Assembly (NCBI RefSeq): GCF_963974515.1
Contig: NZ_CAXBDD010000009.1
Location: 1-64,000 of the forward strand
Origin: Sunxiuqinia sp963974515
GTDB taxonomy: Bacteria > Bacteroidota > Bacteroidia > Bacteroidales > Prolixibacteraceae
Length of the DNA: 64,000 nt
Direction of reading: 5' to 3'
A program made the position numbers and the translations under genes. The notes below the pieces were generated by a model. It was given only the letters and a program-made list of their open reading frames with translations. It did not search any database and had not been told where the DNA came from. Of this stretch, positions 33,665 to 42,526 are shown piece after piece. Positions within the stretch are counted from its first letter, which is position 1, and each line of letters opens with the position of its first letter.

Positions 33665-36007
33665 ATGGAAAAAGAGAAAAATAAATTTGGAAAATACGCT
33701 TACTTCTTTTGGTCACTGTACTTGGCAGGTCTGCTTGTGGTTGTTGCCCTCTTCTTTTTTATCGCCAAAGGGAAATTGGGTGAAATGCCCACCTTCAGGG
33801 AGTTGGAGAATCCTCAAAGTTTGCTGGCTTCGGATGTCATTTCGCGCGATCACGTTGTTTTGGGGCGATATTTCAGAGAGAACAGAAGTTACATCGATTT
33901 TGACAAATTACCGCCCGAATTAATTGAAGCACTTGTGGCAACCGAAGATGTTCGCTTTTACAAGCATTCAGGCATTGATCTTCGGGGATTACTTCGTGTT
34001 GCAAAAGGGGTTTTGACAGGAGATGAAAGTTCGGGGGGAGGTAGCACCATCAGCCAGCAGTTGGCCAAGATGCTCTTCCCGCGGCAGGATTTCGAGAATA
34101 AACTGCAGTTGGTGTTCCGGAAGTTTAAAGAATGGGTGATTGCCGTCAAGCTCGAACGAAGCTATACCAAAGAGGAAATCATGACCATGTATTTAAATAA
34201 GTATGATTTTCTGAATTTGGCCGTCGGAATTAAATCAGCCTCGCGGATTTATTTTAATGTCGAGCCCGATTCGTTGCAGTTGCACCAGGTGGCCATGTTC
34301 GTTGGGATGGCCAAAAATTCATCGCTTTATAACCCGGTGCGGCGACCCGAACTGACCAAGCAACGGCGAAATGTTGTGCTGGCTCAAATGAGGAGATATG
34401 GGTATATTAATCAGCAAACTTATGATTCGGTCAAGGTTTTGCCCCTTGGGCTGGATTACCAGAAAGAAGATTTTAAGCGCGGGTTGGCACCTTATTTTCG
34501 CGAGTATCTGCGAATCACCATGGGAGCATCAAAACCTGAGCGCAGCCGCTATGCATCGTGGCAACAGGTGAAATTTGAAGAAGATTCGGTGGAGTGGGAA
34601 ACCAACCCGCTGTTTGGCTGGTGCAAAAAGAATTTTAAACCTGACGGGACTAACTACGACCTGTATGAGGACGGGCTGAAAATTTATACAACCATTGACT
34701 CCCGCATGCAGCGGTACGCCGAAGAAGCGGTGGAAGATCATTTGAAACTGGATTTGCAACCAGCCTTTGATAAGCACCTGAAACGGCTGGCTAATCCACC
34801 TTTCTCGGGAGATATGAGCACCAGCGAAGTGGACGATTTGTTGAATCGGTTCATCCGGCAAAGCGAACGCTACCGGGTCTTGCGATTGGAAGGAAAGAAT
34901 TTTGATCAAATCAAGGAAGTATTTGAGCAGCCGGTAGAAATGGAAGTATTTACCTGGCAGGGCGATCAGGATACGATTATGAGTCCGCTGGATTCTATTC
35001 GGCATTACCTGGGGTTCTTTCGTTCTTCATTTATGTCGATGGATTTGGCTACCGGACAGGTTCGCGCTTATGTGGGAGGCCCCAACTACAAGCATTTTAT
35101 GTACGACATGGTGAAAGGCGGTAAACGGCAGGTGGGCTCAACGGTGAAACCCTTTTTGTACACGCTGGCCATGCAAAATGGTTTGTCTCCGTGCACCAAG
35201 GTCCCCAATGTGCGTCAGCAATTTGTCATGCCCGACGGAACCATTTGGGAAGCAAAAAACGCCGGAAGCGACCGCGAAGGCGAAATGGTCACCCTGAAGT
35301 GGGGACTGGCGAACTCGGTAAACCAGATTTCGGCCTGGGTGATGAAGCAGTTCAACCCAAAGTCGGTGGTAAACGTGATGAATAAAATGGGAGTCTACAG
35401 CCGCATTGACCCTGTTCCATCCATGTTTCTGGGAACATCGGATATTACTTTGTATGAAATGGTTGGAGCCTATGGTACTTTTGCCAATAAAGGAGTGTAC
35501 ACGCAGCCTATTTTTGTTACCCATATCGAAGACAAGCATGGCAACGTCATTTCCCGCTTCCGGCCTGATCGGCGCGATGCCATTGACGAGCAGACCGCCT
35601 ATTTGATGGTTAATCTGCTGCAAGGCGTGGTCGATAGCGGATCAGGACGCCGGGTTCGCTGGCATCCGGTTTACGGACAGATTGAAGGACCAATAGCCGG
35701 AAAAACCGGAACAACACAGAACCATTCCGATGGGTGGTTTATGGGGGTTACCCCGCAATTGGTTGGTGGGGTTTGGACCGGGGCCGACTTGAGGAGCATT
35801 CGCTTCGATGACATTTCGACCGGGCAGGGCGCCAACATGGCTTTACCTGTTTGGGGGCGGTTCATGCAGAAAGTATATGCAGACGAATCATTGGAGTACG
35901 GGCCCGATCACGAGTTTGAAAGGCCCATGAACTTCATTATGAACCTGGATTGCGATGAAGAAAACAGCCCTGAACAAAAACCGGCCGAGTTTGACGATTT
36001 CTTTTAG
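33665..36007 (+). CDS. Class A penicillin-binding protein (transglycosylase/transpeptidase)
   Basis: 780 residues from the ATG at 33665. A short basic cytoplasmic tail and one membrane helix (about residues 11-34) are followed by the GT51 domain: ALVATEDVRFYKHSGID (catalytic Glu), GGSTISQQLAKMLFPR, KEEIMTMYLNKYDF. The transpeptidase domain has KRQVGSTVKPFLY (SxxK, with Ser in GSTVK), SVNQISAW (SxN) and GKTGTTQNHSD (KTG). Both activities look intact, so it builds and cross-links peptidoglycan. It resembles PBP1a/mrcA. It is divergent from topA. Confidence 0.94.
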   Translation: MEKEKNKFGKYAYFFWSLYLAGLLVVVALFFFIAKGKLGEMPTFRELENPQSLLASDVISRDHVVLGRYFRENRSYIDFDKLPPELIEALVATEDVRFYKHSGIDLRGLLRVAKGVLTGDESSGGGSTISQQLAKMLFPRQDFENKLQLVFRKFKEWVIAVKLERSYTKEEIMTMYLNKYDFLNLAVGIKSASRIYFNVEPDSLQLHQVAMFVGMAKNSSLYNPVRRPELTKQRRNVVLAQMRRYGYINQQTYDSVKVLPLGLDYQKEDFKRGLAPYFREYLRITMGASKPERSRYASWQQVKFEEDSVEWETNPLFGWCKKNFKPDGTNYDLYEDGLKIYTTIDSRMQRYAEEAVEDHLKLDLQPAFDKHLKRLANPPFSGDMSTSEVDDLLNRFIRQSERYRVLRLEGKNFDQIKEVFEQPVEMEVFTWQGDQDTIMSPLDSIRHYLGFFRSSFMSMDLATGQVRAYVGGPNYKHFMYDMVKGGKRQVGSTVKPFLYTLAMQNGLSPCTKVPNVRQQFVMPDGTIWEAKNAGSDREGEMVTLKWGLANSVNQISAWVMKQFNPKSVVNVMNKMGVYSRIDPVPSMFLGTSDITLYEMVGAYGTFANKGVYTQPIFVTHIEDKHGNVISRFRPDRRDAIDEQTAYLMVNLLQGVVDSGSGRRVRWHPVYGQIEGPIAGKTGTTQNHSDGWFMGVTPQLVGGVWTGADLRSIRFDDISTGQGANMALPVWGRFMQKVYADESLEYGPDHEFERPMNFIMNLDCDEENSPEQKPAEFDDFF

Positions 36008-36301
36008 GCGACAAGCATCTACGAAATAATTATCAAGTTCCCCGGTGCTGAGAGGCGAATCACATGTGGGCTTGTGTGTTGCCGTTGGATTTATCCAGCG
36101 GCTTGGATGGTGCGCTGTTTTTTCGGGGCTTTAGCCGCATCAGAGAATGCTGCCAAAGCCTTTTTTCGGTGCTGTTTCCACGATTCGTAGACTAAAGCCG
36201 GCAATACCTCCAGCAAACTTTATCAACCCCAGGGTACGGGGTCATTCGATCTACTTCGCGTCTCCGCGCCTTTGCGGTTCCCACTCTCTCACCCTCTCCC
36301 C
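36008..36301. other. Noncoding stretch with dispersed-repeat-like text
   Basis: No gene. The segment around 36250-36285 (minus-strand reading NRKGAETR) resembles a short GC-rich sequence that I recall being scattered through many Bacteroidota genomes. Several frames are interrupted by stops. Nothing else is supported here. Confidence 0.35.
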
Positions 36302-36642
36302 TCAACCCTCCGACTTATGGATTTTTAGCAAGGTGCGGTTCTGGATCTCCAGCTCCCGGACACGCTCCCGGCATTCGGAATAGTCCACCGGATCAATGAT
36401 TTTCTTTTTGGCTCAGGCAGGTTGAGTTCATCAGCCAATACTTCGAGAAAGTTGTGGTTAAACACCAGGGACAATTGCTTCCGCTTTTCGACCATCATGG
36501 TGTTGGCATTGATTAACCGATGGATGAAGCTGGGTTTCATGTTGAGTCGCTGACCCGGTTGGGCCTGGTTCCAACCCCGTTCTTACATCTTCTCACATAC
36601 GAGACGGATCGCCTCCTTGTTAAAATTTAGTTGATTCTCCAT
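36302..36642 (-). pseudogene. Broken small helix-turn-helix protein
   Basis: From the ATG at 36642 the frame reads NQLNFNKEAIRLVCEKM and then meets a stop at 36583-36585. It continues in the same frame as ERGWNQAQPGQRLNMK and PSFIHRLINANTMMV, a typical HTH region, then NHNFLEVLADELNLPEP. An indel in the A/T runs at about 36400-36411 moves the reading to another frame (DPVDYSECRERVRELEIQN) that ends at 36302. The complete protein would have been about 112 residues: a small DNA-binding protein with a C-terminal coiled coil, a type I recall as common in Bacteroidota. Two lesions make it non-functional. Confidence 0.75.
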
Positions 36643-36851
36643 GGCCTTCTGATATTAAAATGACAGCTTGTTACATCCTCTTGTGATTCCGTTTGTGCGA
36701 ACGGGATCTGAGGGCGTAACCTTCGTTCTCGAATTGAACCCCAAATTTTTTGAATAATTCCGGATAAAACCAATACCTGGCCGAAACGCAATAAAGAAAA
36801 TCAACCGTGATGCATTCTTTTCTTGCCACGAATAAAAAAAGTACGGTAAAC
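36643..36851. other. Noncoding stretch, nothing recognised
   Basis: About 210 bases with no supported gene, terminator or promoter match. It separates the broken HTH gene from the 21-bp repeat array. Confidence 0.4.
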
Positions 36852-36977
36852 AGTCATTTCTGTGTTGTCAGCAATCAAAAAGATGCTGTTCGCAATCATT
36901 TCACTGTTGTCCACATTCAAAATCTTACGGGCAACAGTCAAAATCCCGTTATCAACATTCAAACTCGCCTTGTCGGT
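36852..36977 (+). repeat. Degenerate 21-bp tandem repeat array, six units
   Basis: Six consecutive 21-base units start at 36852, 36873, 36894, 36915, 36936 and 36957. Each opens with A(G/A/T)TCA and most have a TGTTGTC or CCGTTATC-like middle and a final (A/G)(A/G/C)C. Units 1 and 3 are most alike (AGTCATTTCTGTGTTGTC and AATCATTTCACTGTTGTC). Because 21 is a multiple of 3, one frame gives a seven-residue period (NSHFCVV, RNHFTVV, NSQNPVI). It ends 6 bases past the aguB stop. It resembles seven-codon NSQ-type repeats that I recall from intergenic regions of Bacteroidota. Confidence 0.65.
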
Positions 36978-36983
36978 GAATAC

Positions 36984-37874
36984 TTAATCGAGAAAACGCT
37001 TGGTCAGGTTGCTGTAGCTGCTAATCCGGCGGTCTCGGAAAAAGGGCCAGATGCGCCGCACGTCTTCCGATCGGCTTAAATCGACCTCAACCAGCAGGTT
37101 TTGTTCTGCCTCGGTACTGGCCTGTCTCAAAAACTCACCCTGGGGGCCGCTGACAAAGCTGTTTCCCCAAAACTGAATGCCTTCGGAAAGCATTGAGGGG
37201 TCCGCTTCGTGCCCCACCCGGTTGACACTAACAACCGGCACGCCGTTGGCAACGGCATGCGAGCGCTGAATGGTGATCCAGGCATTGCGCTGGCGATCTT
37301 TCTCGTCTTCATCGTCGCGCGGGTCCCAGCCAATTGCTGTTGGATAAATCAACAGTTCGGCGCCGGCCATGGCCATCAGGCGGGCAGCCTCTGGATACCA
37401 CTGGTCCCAGCAAACCAGCACGCCCAGCTTGCCGATCGAAGTATCAATAGGTTGGTAGCCCAGGTCGCCGGGGGTGAAGTAAAACTTCTCGTAAAAACCA
37501 GGGTCATCGGGAATGTGCATCTTCCGGTATTTTCCGGCCATGCTGCCATCTTTGTCGAACACCACCGCCGTGTTGTGGTAAATGCCGCTGGCCCGTTTTT
37601 CAAATAAGGAGGTCACCAGCACCACCTGGTGTTTTTGGGCCAATTCGCCGTAAAATTGGGTCGAAGGTCCGGGAATCGGTTCAGCCAAATCAAATAGGTT
37701 GACATCTTCAACCTGGCAGAAATAGAGGCTGTTGTGCAGTTCCTGCAGCACCACCAATTCCGCACCCTGCCGCGCGCAATCGGCAATGTTGGCGGCCAGT
37801 TTGCTGAGGTTCTCGTCGGTATTTCCGGTATTTTGTTGTTGGACCAATCCAATGTGTAGCTTATTTTTTGTCAT
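36984..37874 (-). CDS. aguB: N-carbamoylputrescine amidase
   Basis: A 296-residue nitrilase-superfamily enzyme converting N-carbamoylputrescine to putrescine, CO2 and ammonia. The catalytic triad is visible: Glu in ELVVLQELHNSLYF, Lys in KYRKMHIPDDPGFYEK and Cys in GVLVCWDQWYPEAARL. The wording YRKMHIPDDPGFYEKFYF and the product-site text PTAIGWDP are typical of AguB. It lies 19 bases behind aguA in the same direction, forming the two-step agmatine to putrescine pathway. Confidence 0.95.
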   Translation of the reverse strand: MTKNKLHIGLVQQQNTGNTDENLSKLAANIADCARQGAELVVLQELHNSLYFCQVEDVNLFDLAEPIPGPSTQFYGELAQKHQVVLVTSLFEKRASGIYHNTAVVFDKDGSMAGKYRKMHIPDDPGFYEKFYFTPGDLGYQPIDTSIGKLGVLVCWDQWYPEAARLMAMAGAELLIYPTAIGWDPRDDEDEKDRQRNAWITIQRSHAVANGVPVVSVNRVGHEADPSMLSEGIQFWGNSFVSGPQGEFLRQASTEAEQNLLVEVDLSRSEDVRRIWPFFRDRRISSYSNLTKRFLD

Positions 37875-37893
37875 CTGTGCTTCGTTTTAAGAG

Positions 37894-38922
37894 TTACAAA
37901 ACCCCTTCGGGAAACTGCATGCTGATACAGTGAATGGAGCCATGCTGCTTGATGAGCACCCGGCTGTTGATGGGGATAATTTCCCTTTCGGGGAAAAGGT
38001 TTTTCATGATTTCGATGGCTTCGGCATCCTGTTTTACTCCATAAACAGGAAGCAGTACCGCTTGGTTCAGAATCAGGAAATTGGCATAGGTGGCAGGCAG
38101 ACGTTCGCCATTTTCATCATAGACAGGATCGGCAAAAGGCAGTGGTACAAGCTTAAACGGCTGCCCATTCTGATTGGTTAGCTGCTTGAGTTCCGCTTCC
38201 ATCTTTTGCAGAGCATCAAAATGGATGTCACTCGAATCAGTGCAGCGGATGTAGGCTATGGTATCTGTGCTGCAAAAGCGGGCCAGCGTATCGATGTGGC
38301 TGTCGGTGTCATCGCCTTCCAGAAACCCGTGGTTGAGCCAGAGCACCTTTTCGGCATACAGTATTTTTTGTAGAAAGAATTCTATCTCGGCCTGGCTCAG
38401 ATGCTCGTTCCGGTTCTTTGAAAGCAGGCATTCTCTTGTGGTGAGCAGACAGCCCGCGCCGTTGCTTTCAATGGCTCCGCCTTCGAGTGTAAAATAGGAT
38501 AAGTCCTGGGTGATGATTCCTTCGGCAAACGATTGATGGCGCACTAAATTAGGGGTGATTTGGTTGTCGTGGGCTGCGGCAAACTTCATTCCCCATCCGT
38601 TGAAGCGGAAGTTCAGCAGACTGGGTTTTCCATTCTGGATCAAGCTAATGGCACCATGATCGCGTGCCCAGGTATCATTAACCGGCATTTCGCGGATCAC
38701 CAGCTTGGCGGTTTCCTTTTGCAGAAAAGCGGGTAGCTTGCTTTTGTCGCGACACACCACGAGCAGTTTCTCGCGCTTCAAGACCTCCCGGGCAATTTCC
38801 TCATAAACAGGAAGCACTTCTTCCAAGATGGAAGCCCAGTCAGTCTGTTCGTCAGGCCAGGTCAATTGCACTCCGCTCTGTTGATGCCATTCGGCAGGTA
38901 AAAAAGAAACTTGTTGGTTCAT
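37894..38922 (-). CDS. aguA: Agmatine deiminase
   Basis: About 342 residues from the ATG at 38922; a GTG nine bases upstream is an alternative. The enzyme deiminates agmatine to N-carbamoylputrescine. Family motifs: QSGVQLTWPDEQTDW, VNDTWARDHGAIS, FNGWGMKF, LEGGAIESNGAG, HGFLEGDDTDSHIDTLARF and the nucleophile Cys in GSIHCISMQFP near the C-terminus. The active-site His and Asp pairs are present. It leads the aguA-aguB unit and diverges from the DUF3332 gene. Confidence 0.96.
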   Translation of the reverse strand: MNQQVSFLPAEWHQQSGVQLTWPDEQTDWASILEEVLPVYEEIAREVLKREKLLVVCRDKSKLPAFLQKETAKLVIREMPVNDTWARDHGAISLIQNGKPSLLNFRFNGWGMKFAAAHDNQITPNLVRHQSFAEGIITQDLSYFTLEGGAIESNGAGCLLTTRECLLSKNRNEHLSQAEIEFFLQKILYAEKVLWLNHGFLEGDDTDSHIDTLARFCSTDTIAYIRCTDSSDIHFDALQKMEAELKQLTNQNGQPFKLVPLPFADPVYDENGERLPATYANFLILNQAVLLPVYGVKQDAEAIEIMKNLFPEREIIPINSRVLIKQHGSIHCISMQFPEGVL

Positions 38923-39094
38923 TGTAATCACAGTTTTTTATGCGTTGCATGGAATTGTTCCTCCCTTAAGTGGCGGAATTGTGTCTCCGGATACTTCGTT
39001 TATTTCCAGCTTCAAAAATAGAATAAAAATGATTGATGTAGAACAAGTCGAAATGTTGGATGTTTTTTAAGGTGTTGTTTTGGTAACTCTTTAA

Positions 39095-39102
39095 TATCTT
39101 TG
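39095..39102 (+). promoter_or_regulatory. Predicted -7 box of the DUF3332 gene
   Basis: TATCTTTG matches TAnnTTTG. A TTG at 39075-39077 lies 17 bases upstream and may serve as the -33 element. The gene starts at 39134. Confidence 0.5.
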
Positions 39103-39133
39103 ATAAATAGTCAGTCATTTAAATTTAAAAATT

Positions 39134-39709
39134 ATGAAAAAAGTTAGAAAAGTTACTTTTGTGGCACTGATTTCAGCCGTTTTTTTGCTGAGTAGCTGTA
39201 TCGGTAGTTTTAATTTGACCCGGACTGTTTTAGATTGGAACAGATCGGTTGGTGATAAATTCGTAAACGAGTTGGTGTTTTTAGCGTTAAACATCGTGCC
39301 GGTTTACAGTGTTGCTGTTTTTGTGGACGCGGTTGTTCTGAATACGATCGAATTCTGGACCGACGAAAACCCCATGTCGATGAAAGCGGGGGAGAAGCGT
39401 GAAAAAATTGTTGAAATAGAGGGTAAAATGTATCAACTAACTTCGGAGAAGCATAAGATGACGATTGAAGAGTTGGGTGAAAACAAGGAATCAATGGAGT
39501 TGGTTTTTCGTGAGCTTGATCAAAGCTGGTATCTGAAAAAGGGTAACAAGTATCAGAAATTGGTTGAAGTGGAACTGGGAGAAACGATGGAGGAAACTTC
39601 CTATCGCGTTGTTTTGCCTGAAGGAACCATGCATGTAAAAAGCGGATTTGACCAGTTGGCAGTGAAAGAGCAGTTGGAGCTTGCCGGGCAAATGGCTTTG
39701 CAACCGTAG
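39134..39709 (+). CDS. DUF3332 family lipoprotein
   Basis: A 191-residue lipoprotein with lipobox LLSSC (Cys about residue 22). The mature start is GSFNLTRTVLDWNRSVGDKF, shown here by NLTRTVLDWNRSVGDKF, followed by a membrane-like stretch (VFLALNIVPVYSVAVFVDAVVLNTIEFW) and a polar C-terminal half. The pattern of lipid anchor, L.WN..VG.KF.NELVF and P.Y..A...D.....I.FW fits DUF3332, a family without established function. It is monocistronic, with a promoter and a downstream hairpin. Confidence 0.82.
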   Translation: MKKVRKVTFVALISAVFLLSSCIGSFNLTRTVLDWNRSVGDKFVNELVFLALNIVPVYSVAVFVDAVVLNTIEFWTDENPMSMKAGEKREKIVEIEGKMYQLTSEKHKMTIEELGENKESMELVFRELDQSWYLKKGNKYQKLVEVELGETMEETSYRVVLPEGTMHVKSGFDQLAVKEQLELAGQMALQP

Positions 39710-39733
39710 AACTTGCTGTTGAAAACATAAAAC

Positions 39734-39771
39734 AAGAGCGGGAATAGTAAAAAGATACAGTTCCCGCTCTT
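39734..39771 (-). terminator. Hairpin between convergent DUF3332 and DUF4837 genes
   Basis: AAGAGCGGGAA and TTCCCGCTCTT make a perfect 11-bp stem with a 16-base loop. The minus strand is followed by TGTTTTATGTTTT, so it mainly ends the DUF4837 transcript; it may also help to stop the plus strand. Confidence 0.7.
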
Positions 39772-39787
39772 GCTCGTTCTGGGGGTA

Positions 39788-40825
39788 TCAATTCCCCATT
39801 TTCACTTGACTGGCTATTTTGTCATTCTTGTCCTGATCTGGCAATTGTACGGAATGTACCATGGCCTCCACCTGCCGGAGCAAGTTCCGTTTGTCGAAAC
39901 GCGGCGCGTACACATAGCCATCCAGCATGACAATGCGGTTGTTGGCAGCATCCAGAACGGTCAGGTTAATGAAGGGGCCGCCCATGTAGTCGCCTTCCAC
40001 TTTCCATAAACCGCGCGTTTCGGCCGCGTAATTTTTTCGCAATTCAAACACGTTGAAGATTGTTGGTACCTGGTGTTCGGTTGTCATATAACTACCGTCT
40101 GCCGGCCCTTCAACATGAGCCTTCAAAATTGAATCCCGTTTATTCAGGATGTAGTTTTCCGTAAAGGTGCTGTCGGAAGTATAGGGATAAGTATGAATGA
40201 GAATCCCCTGGCTAATGTCAGGTGTTTCGTAGCGCACCCAGGCGAAATCGTCGCGTTCTTTCGTAACCTTAAAACCCGGAGGAACATTCAATTCAATATT
40301 GAATTTATTGCGGATGACATTTTTTGCCGCTTTGTCGTGGTATTTTTTGTAGTTGATCTGCAGGCGGTCGCGTTCGGCACGCAGCATGTAGGCCACTATT
40401 CGGTCTGAATACTGATCAAATAGTTGGTGGAAGTCTTCGGTCGACCGGGCCTGGATGTTTACTACAGCTTGTGGCCATGCCCAGATGTCTTTCTTAAACT
40501 CGACTTTGGATGAATCAATGGTCGTTGAAATCTTGATTTGCACAATGTTTCGGCTGGTCTTAAAGATTTCTTTGAAAGCAGACGGTGGAACCGCGATTAA
40601 ATCGAAGATTGGTTCTTCCTGCGGCAAGCCGAGCTGAGGTTGGGCCATCACTTCGCGAAAGCGTTTTCCGGTGGCGCCTTCCCATGTTGGTGTGGGAACT
40701 ATAACAACCAACTCACCGGCTTTTCCGGTAATTTTTTTTCGCATGTTGGTGTTATAATCCTGGCAGGAGCTAAGGATGAGTGAAAGGCCTGCCAACAAGA
40801 ATCCAAGGGTAACAATTCGTTTCAT
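39788..40825 (-). CDS. DUF4837 family lipoprotein
   Basis: A 345-residue lipoprotein with lipobox LILSSC (Cys about residue 21). The mature protein contains KITGKAGELVVIVPTPTWEG, represented by GKAGELVVIV, WAWPQAVVNIQAR, FNIELNVPPGFKVTKERDDFAWVRYETPDISQGILI and RGLWKVEGDYMGGPFIN. These are the hallmarks of DUF4837, a Bacteroidota family of unknown function with a repeated domain. It is transcribed away from the tatA-rseP region but is separated from tatA by a terminator. Confidence 0.88.
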   Translation of the reverse strand: MKRIVTLGFLLAGLSLILSSCQDYNTNMRKKITGKAGELVVIVPTPTWEGATGKRFREVMAQPQLGLPQEEPIFDLIAVPPSAFKEIFKTSRNIVQIKISTTIDSSKVEFKKDIWAWPQAVVNIQARSTEDFHQLFDQYSDRIVAYMLRAERDRLQINYKKYHDKAAKNVIRNKFNIELNVPPGFKVTKERDDFAWVRYETPDISQGILIHTYPYTSDSTFTENYILNKRDSILKAHVEGPADGSYMTTEHQVPTIFNVFELRKNYAAETRGLWKVEGDYMGGPFINLTVLDAANNRIVMLDGYVYAPRFDKRNLLRQVEAMVHSVQLPDQDKNDKIASQVKMGN

Positions 40826-40874
40826 AATTAATAATGCTCTGGTGTGTAGCCAAGTCCAACAAAAATCCTACCAC

Positions 40875-40903
40875 AAAAAATCCCGCCTCTGTGGACGGGA
40901 TTT
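40875..40903 (-). terminator. Terminator of tatA
   Basis: AAATCCCG and CGGGATTT form an 8-bp stem. The minus strand continues with a T-run (the A-run at 40875-40880). It lies about 20 bases after the tatA stop. Confidence 0.75.
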
Positions 40904-40921
40904 CAGGTCAAGCAAAACTGA

Positions 40922-41134
40922 TTATTTATTAATTTTTTCAGTGTTTTTCTTTTCACTTGTTTGATCATCATCATCATCATCTTCGCTGGTGGCTTTCTTG
41001 AATTCCTTCATTCCTTTTCCAAATCCTTTCATGAGCTCAGGAATTTTCCGCCCGCCGAATAAGAGAAGTACAATGACTAGTATGATGACAATCTCTTGTG
41101 GGCCAAACATGCCGCAAATAATCGATAAGTACAT
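40922..41134 (-). CDS. tatA: Twin-arginine translocase subunit TatA
   Basis: Up to 70 residues. A single membrane helix (PQEIVIILVIVLLLF) is followed by the FGGRKIPELMKGFGKGMKEFK amphipathic region, seen as FGGRKIPELMKGFGKG, and an acidic tail DDDDDD. These define TatA/TatE. ATG 41134 or ATG 41110 (MFGPQEIV) may be the true start; the family usually begins close to FGPQE. TatA forms the channel that exports folded proteins. No tatC is in the window. The large protein at 45384 has a twin-arginine-like N-terminus. Confidence 0.93.
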   Translation of the reverse strand: MYLSIICGMFGPQEIVIILVIVLLLFGGRKIPELMKGFGKGMKEFKKATSEDDDDDDQTSEKKNTEKINK

Positions 41135-41157
41135 AGTCCAAAGTTTAATGGTTTCTG

Positions 41158-41165
41158 CAAAAATA
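41158..41165 (-). promoter_or_regulatory. Predicted -7 box of tatA
   Basis: On the minus strand TATTTTTG (TAnnTTTG), 23 bases before the 41134 ATG and 47 before the 41110 ATG. It suggests tatA has its own promoter after rseP. Confidence 0.45.
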
Positions 41166-41184
41166 GGAAAAATTTAATCGCTTC

Positions 41185-42519
41185 TTAAGTAAAGAGCTTG
41201 ATAATATCATTTGCATTCGCATAAAGTACCAAAGTCAGCAAAATAATCATTCCACTGATTTGTGCATACTCCAAAAATTTATCGCCGGGCTTGCGTCCCG
41301 AAACGATTTCGTAGAGTAGAAAAGTCACATGCCCGCCGTCCAAGGCCGGAATGGGCAACAGGTTCATGACGGCCAAAATGATGGACAAAAACGCGGTCAT
41401 GTTCCAGAACTGAAACCAATCCCATGCGCCGGGGAAAATATTACCAATGGCAATAAACCCACCCAAGGATTCGTAAGCTTTTGTTTTAGGCGAAAAGATT
41501 AGCTTGAACTGTTTCAGGTAATCTTTAATGGTTGAAATTCCGCGATTAAAACCAGCCGGAATGGCTTCGAAAAAACCATAGTTGATGGTTTCGTAGCTGA
41601 GGAATTCGTAAGCGCTTTCCAAAAAGGCAGGGTAAAAACCGATGGTTCCATCTTCTGACACAGTCAAAGCCAGCGATTGTGCCTGACCGTCGCGTAAGAT
41701 ATTCAGGGTAATCTCCTTTTCTTTATTGGCTTTGATGTAGTTCGTGAACTGGTCGTAAAAAGTGAAGGTCTCACCATCAATATTCACAAAAACATCTCCT
41801 TTTTTAAGTCCTGCTTTTTCGGCCGGAGAATCTTCTATTATTTTTCCTGCGCTACACTCAAAAGGGAGTCGCGGAGCAATAACTGCCCTGCTTTTTATTA
41901 AGAGGGCCAGGTCTTCATCCGAAATTTCAACCTCCACTTGCTTGCCATCGCGTAAAACCTGGATTGCATGAGCGTTGTCGAGAATCACGGTTGGGATAAT
42001 TTTGTCGAAGTTTTCGATGTATTGCTGATCGACCGACAGAATCTTATCGCCATTTTGAAGGCCAATTTGTTCACCGGTTTCGTACACCATGATGCCATGG
42101 GTCACATTTTCGGTTGGCAGGTATTGAGTGCCCCAGGCGTATAGCACGCCGGCATATATGACAAAGGCAAAAATGAAGTTCATCATTACACCACCCAACA
42201 TGATAAGCAATCGTTGGTAAGCTTTTTTGGCGCGAAACTCGTGCGGTTGCGGTGGCAATTTCATCGCCTCCTTATCCATCGATTCGTCTATCATTCCTGA
42301 AATTTTCACATAGCCGCCCAAAGGAAGCCAGCCAACTCCGTATTCGGTTTCGCCCCGTTTGAACTTAAAAAGTGCAAACCATGGATCGAAGAAGAGGTAA
42401 AATTTTTCAACCCTGGTTTTAAACAACCGGGCAAAAGCGAAGTGCCCAAACTCGTGGAGCACAACTAAAATCGATAAGCTTAGGATTAATTGAGCGGCTT
42501 TTATCAGTACTTGTTCCAT
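41185..42519 (-). CDS. rseP: RIP metalloprotease RseP (site-2 protease)
   Basis: A 444-residue intramembrane zinc protease. The HExxH motif is at residues 22-26 (LVVLHEFGHFAF), and the second metal motif is NLLPIPALDGGH near the C-terminus. Between them are the GGYVKISGM loop, tandem PDZ-like regions (IEDSPAEKAGLKKGDVF) and several membrane helices. It cleaves membrane-bound anti-sigma factors or signal peptides. The gene is 7 bases behind dxr, a pairing conserved in many bacteria. Confidence 0.95.
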   Translation of the reverse strand: MEQVLIKAAQLILSLSILVVLHEFGHFAFARLFKTRVEKFYLFFDPWFALFKFKRGETEYGVGWLPLGGYVKISGMIDESMDKEAMKLPPQPHEFRAKKAYQRLLIMLGGVMMNFIFAFVIYAGVLYAWGTQYLPTENVTHGIMVYETGEQIGLQNGDKILSVDQQYIENFDKIIPTVILDNAHAIQVLRDGKQVEVEISDEDLALLIKSRAVIAPRLPFECSAGKIIEDSPAEKAGLKKGDVFVNIDGETFTFYDQFTNYIKANKEKEITLNILRDGQAQSLALTVSEDGTIGFYPAFLESAYEFLSYETINYGFFEAIPAGFNRGISTIKDYLKQFKLIFSPKTKAYESLGGFIAIGNIFPGAWDWFQFWNMTAFLSIILAVMNLLPIPALDGGHVTFLLYEIVSGRKPGDKFLEYAQISGMIILLTLVLYANANDIIKLFT

Positions 42520-42526
42520 TCTTTTC

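Noticed and set aside
36852..36977. CRISPR-like array
   Set aside because: The units are contiguous, 21 bases long, and diverged along their entire length; there are no constant repeats with unique spacers and no cas gene nearby.
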